Origin: Ruminococcus sp. UBA4321
GTDB taxonomy: Bacteria; Bacillota; Clostridia; Oscillospirales; Ruminococcaceae
NCBI GenBank assembly: GCA_002393815.1
Contig: DGUB01000004.1
Coordinates: 1-5,348, forward strand
Direction: 5' to 3'
Length of the DNA: 5,348 bases
Of the stretch, positions 4,270-5,348 are shown piece after piece (the first letter of the stretch is position 1; every line of letters starts with the position of its first letter). The translations under genes were made by a program, and so were the position numbers. Under the pieces are notes generated by a model. The model searched no databases. It had not been told where the DNA came from and saw nothing but the letters and a program-made list of their open reading frames with translations.

Positions 4270-5348
4270 TTATTCATTCAGGAGCGTGAAACGTCTGGTA
4301 TCGCCTACTGTATCCATGAACATGGACTTCGGTCTTGCCCAGATGCTTCCGTCTTCCTCACTGGTATAGACAACCATTTCTTCGAGGGTTTCGCTGTGGG
4401 TAGCAATCGCAGTCACGGTGTAGATACCGCCCTTGAAGTGCTTGTATTTCTGACCGGGCTGAATTTCCACAGGTTCTTCCACCGGAACAGGCTTCGGCTC
4501 AGGCTGAAGGTTGACAATATCATCATTGACGATAATCATGGAAGAATGCGGTTCTATATGAATTCTCGCCTGACCGTTCTCGACATTGACGGGCTTTCCG
4601 TTGAGAACGTCAACCAGTGCGCCGTAATGTGTACCGAACTGCATATCATAGGGATTGTCATCCAGATTCAGTGCGACATAAACGACCTGACCGTCCAGTT
4701 CCTTCGCAAACAATAACTGTCTGTTCGTAATCTGATAACGGTTATAGTTGCCGGTTCTCATTGCCGGATAGGCTCTGTAGATTCTGCCAAGCTTGACAAT
4801 GTGCTGATAGAGTTCTGTATTCTCGTTTTTCATGTCTTCCAGATTGAGACACGGTCTCATCGGAGAATCATCCCAGCCGTCGCGCTTTGCACCCTTGATG
4901 CCATATTCGCTTCCGTAATAGATGGACGGAATGCCGGGCATCGCGTATAACAGCGTATAGCAGGTATTCAGGTAGGCAGGCGTTTCGAGTTTGCTTGCCA
5001 GACGGTCTACATCGTGATTGTCTACGAAATTATACAGCTTGATATTCCGGTAAATACCGCCGTTTGCGCCGGACTGTCTGTTAATCGAATAATCAATCTC
5101 AAAATAGTTCTTGGAATTATGAGACGACCAGATGCCTTTGAAACATTCATAGTTCGTCACGGAATCGAGCATTTCCGGGTTTGCCCATCTGTTATAGTCG
5201 CCGTGAATGATTTCGCCCATCAGCCAGAATTCCGGATTCCGGCTCTTGCAGAATGTCCGGATTCTCTTGAAGAAATTGAAATCAATGCAGTCAGCGGCAT
5301 CAAAACGAATGCCGTCAATCTTAAATTCGTCCATCCAGTAGCCGACAG
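4270..5348 (-). CDS. GH13 alpha-amylase-family enzyme with C-terminal DUF1653 domain (5' end missing)
   Basis: This is the C-terminal part of a glycoside hydrolase family 13 enzyme, which cleaves alpha-glucosidic bonds of starch-type glucans. The frame is open through the right edge, so the true start is outside; the ATG at 5334 is internal (VGYWMDEFKIDG). Counting from that Met, the conserved regions are complete: nucleophile D12 in DGIRFDAAD, acid/base E41 in LMGEI, and stabilising D108 in FVDNHD. MPGIPSIYYGSEYGIKG follows, as in the cyclomaltodextrinase/neopullulanase-like group. A beta-sandwich domain extends to about residue 274 (RQLLFAKEL, VVYVALNLDDN). A Pro/Glu linker follows (about 275-292). 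The last 62 residues (4273-4458) match the DUF1653 pattern: YKHFKGGIYTV, HSETLEEMVVY, WARPKSMF. The N-terminus is missing, so signal peptide and substrate class cannot be judged. The exact specificity, among maltodextrin, pullulan or cyclodextrin, is open. Confidence 0.93.
   Translation of the reverse strand, partial: VGYWMDEFKIDGIRFDAADCIDFNFFKRIRTFCKSRNPEFWLMGEIIHGDYNRWANPEMLDSVTNYECFKGIWSSHNSKNYFEIDYSINRQSGANGGIYRNIKLYNFVDNHDVDRLASKLETPAYLNTCYTLLYAMPGIPSIYYGSEYGIKGAKRDGWDDSPMRPCLNLEDMKNENTELYQHIVKLGRIYRAYPAMRTGNYNRYQITNRQLLFAKELDGQVVYVALNLDDNPYDMQFGTHYGALVDVLNGKPVNVENGQARIHIEPHSSMIIVNDDIVNLQPEPKPVPVEEPVEIQPGQKYKHFKGGIYTVTAIATHSETLEEMVVYTSEEDGSIWARPKSMFMDTVGDTRRFTLLNE

Noticed and set aside
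4201..4716. 171-codon plus-strand frame opposite the amylase
   Set aside because: It starts inside the terminator stem, has no ribosome binding site, and is antisense to the DUF1653/GH13 coding region, so it is a shadow.
1..5348. CRISPR arrays, tRNA or rRNA genes, insertion sequences, phage or toxin–antitoxin genes
   Set aside because: No spaced direct repeats, cloverleaf, transposase motif or phage protein was seen on either strand.

Overview
The window looks like chromosome from a Gram-positive gut-type anaerobe of the Clostridia, most plausibly Ruminococcus or another Oscillospiraceae member. The reasons are strong AGGAGG-type ribosome binding sites, a textbook sigma-A promoter, a two-gene ECF sigma/anti-sigma unit with a Thr/Glu-rich extracytoplasmic tail, cyclic-di-GMP enzymes of a Firmicutes flavour, and a signal-poor GH13 amylase. 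The genus is inferred from general protein style and no species is claimed. No tRNA, rRNA, CRISPR array, insertion sequence or phage gene was seen.

Layout. Positions 1-2933 (minus strand) hold a probable two-gene cyclic-di-GMP operon. Its promoter is at 2998-3026. The first gene encodes a FIST sensor fused to an intact GGDEF diguanylate cyclase. The second, 27 bp downstream, encodes a PAS domain, a degenerate GGDEF and the beginning of an EAL phosphodiesterase domain, and runs off the left edge. Positions 2934-3178 are a divergent, AT-rich regulatory spacer with an 8-bp inverted repeat. Positions 3179-4199 (plus strand) hold an ECF sigma factor, an overlapping short membrane protein that is the likely anti-sigma factor, and a 24-codon lysine-rich small ORF with a strong ribosome binding site just after a perfect 10-bp hairpin. 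A long stem-loop at 4200-4248 separates this unit from the convergent minus-strand gene at 4270-5348. That gene is the C-terminal part of a GH13 alpha-amylase-family enzyme with a DUF1653 domain fused to its end.

How it works together. The left operon pairs a sensor-linked enzyme likely to make cyclic-di-GMP with a sensor-linked protein likely to degrade it, so two inputs could set one second-messenger level. The sigma/anti-sigma unit is a separate envelope-signal transcription switch divergent from it; nothing in the sequence shows that the two are functionally linked. The amylase is a metabolic neighbour with its own orientation. No clearly undescribed multi-gene system is evident. The best leads are the small ORF behind a hairpin, the amylase-DUF1653 fusion and the unusually short anti-sigma factor.
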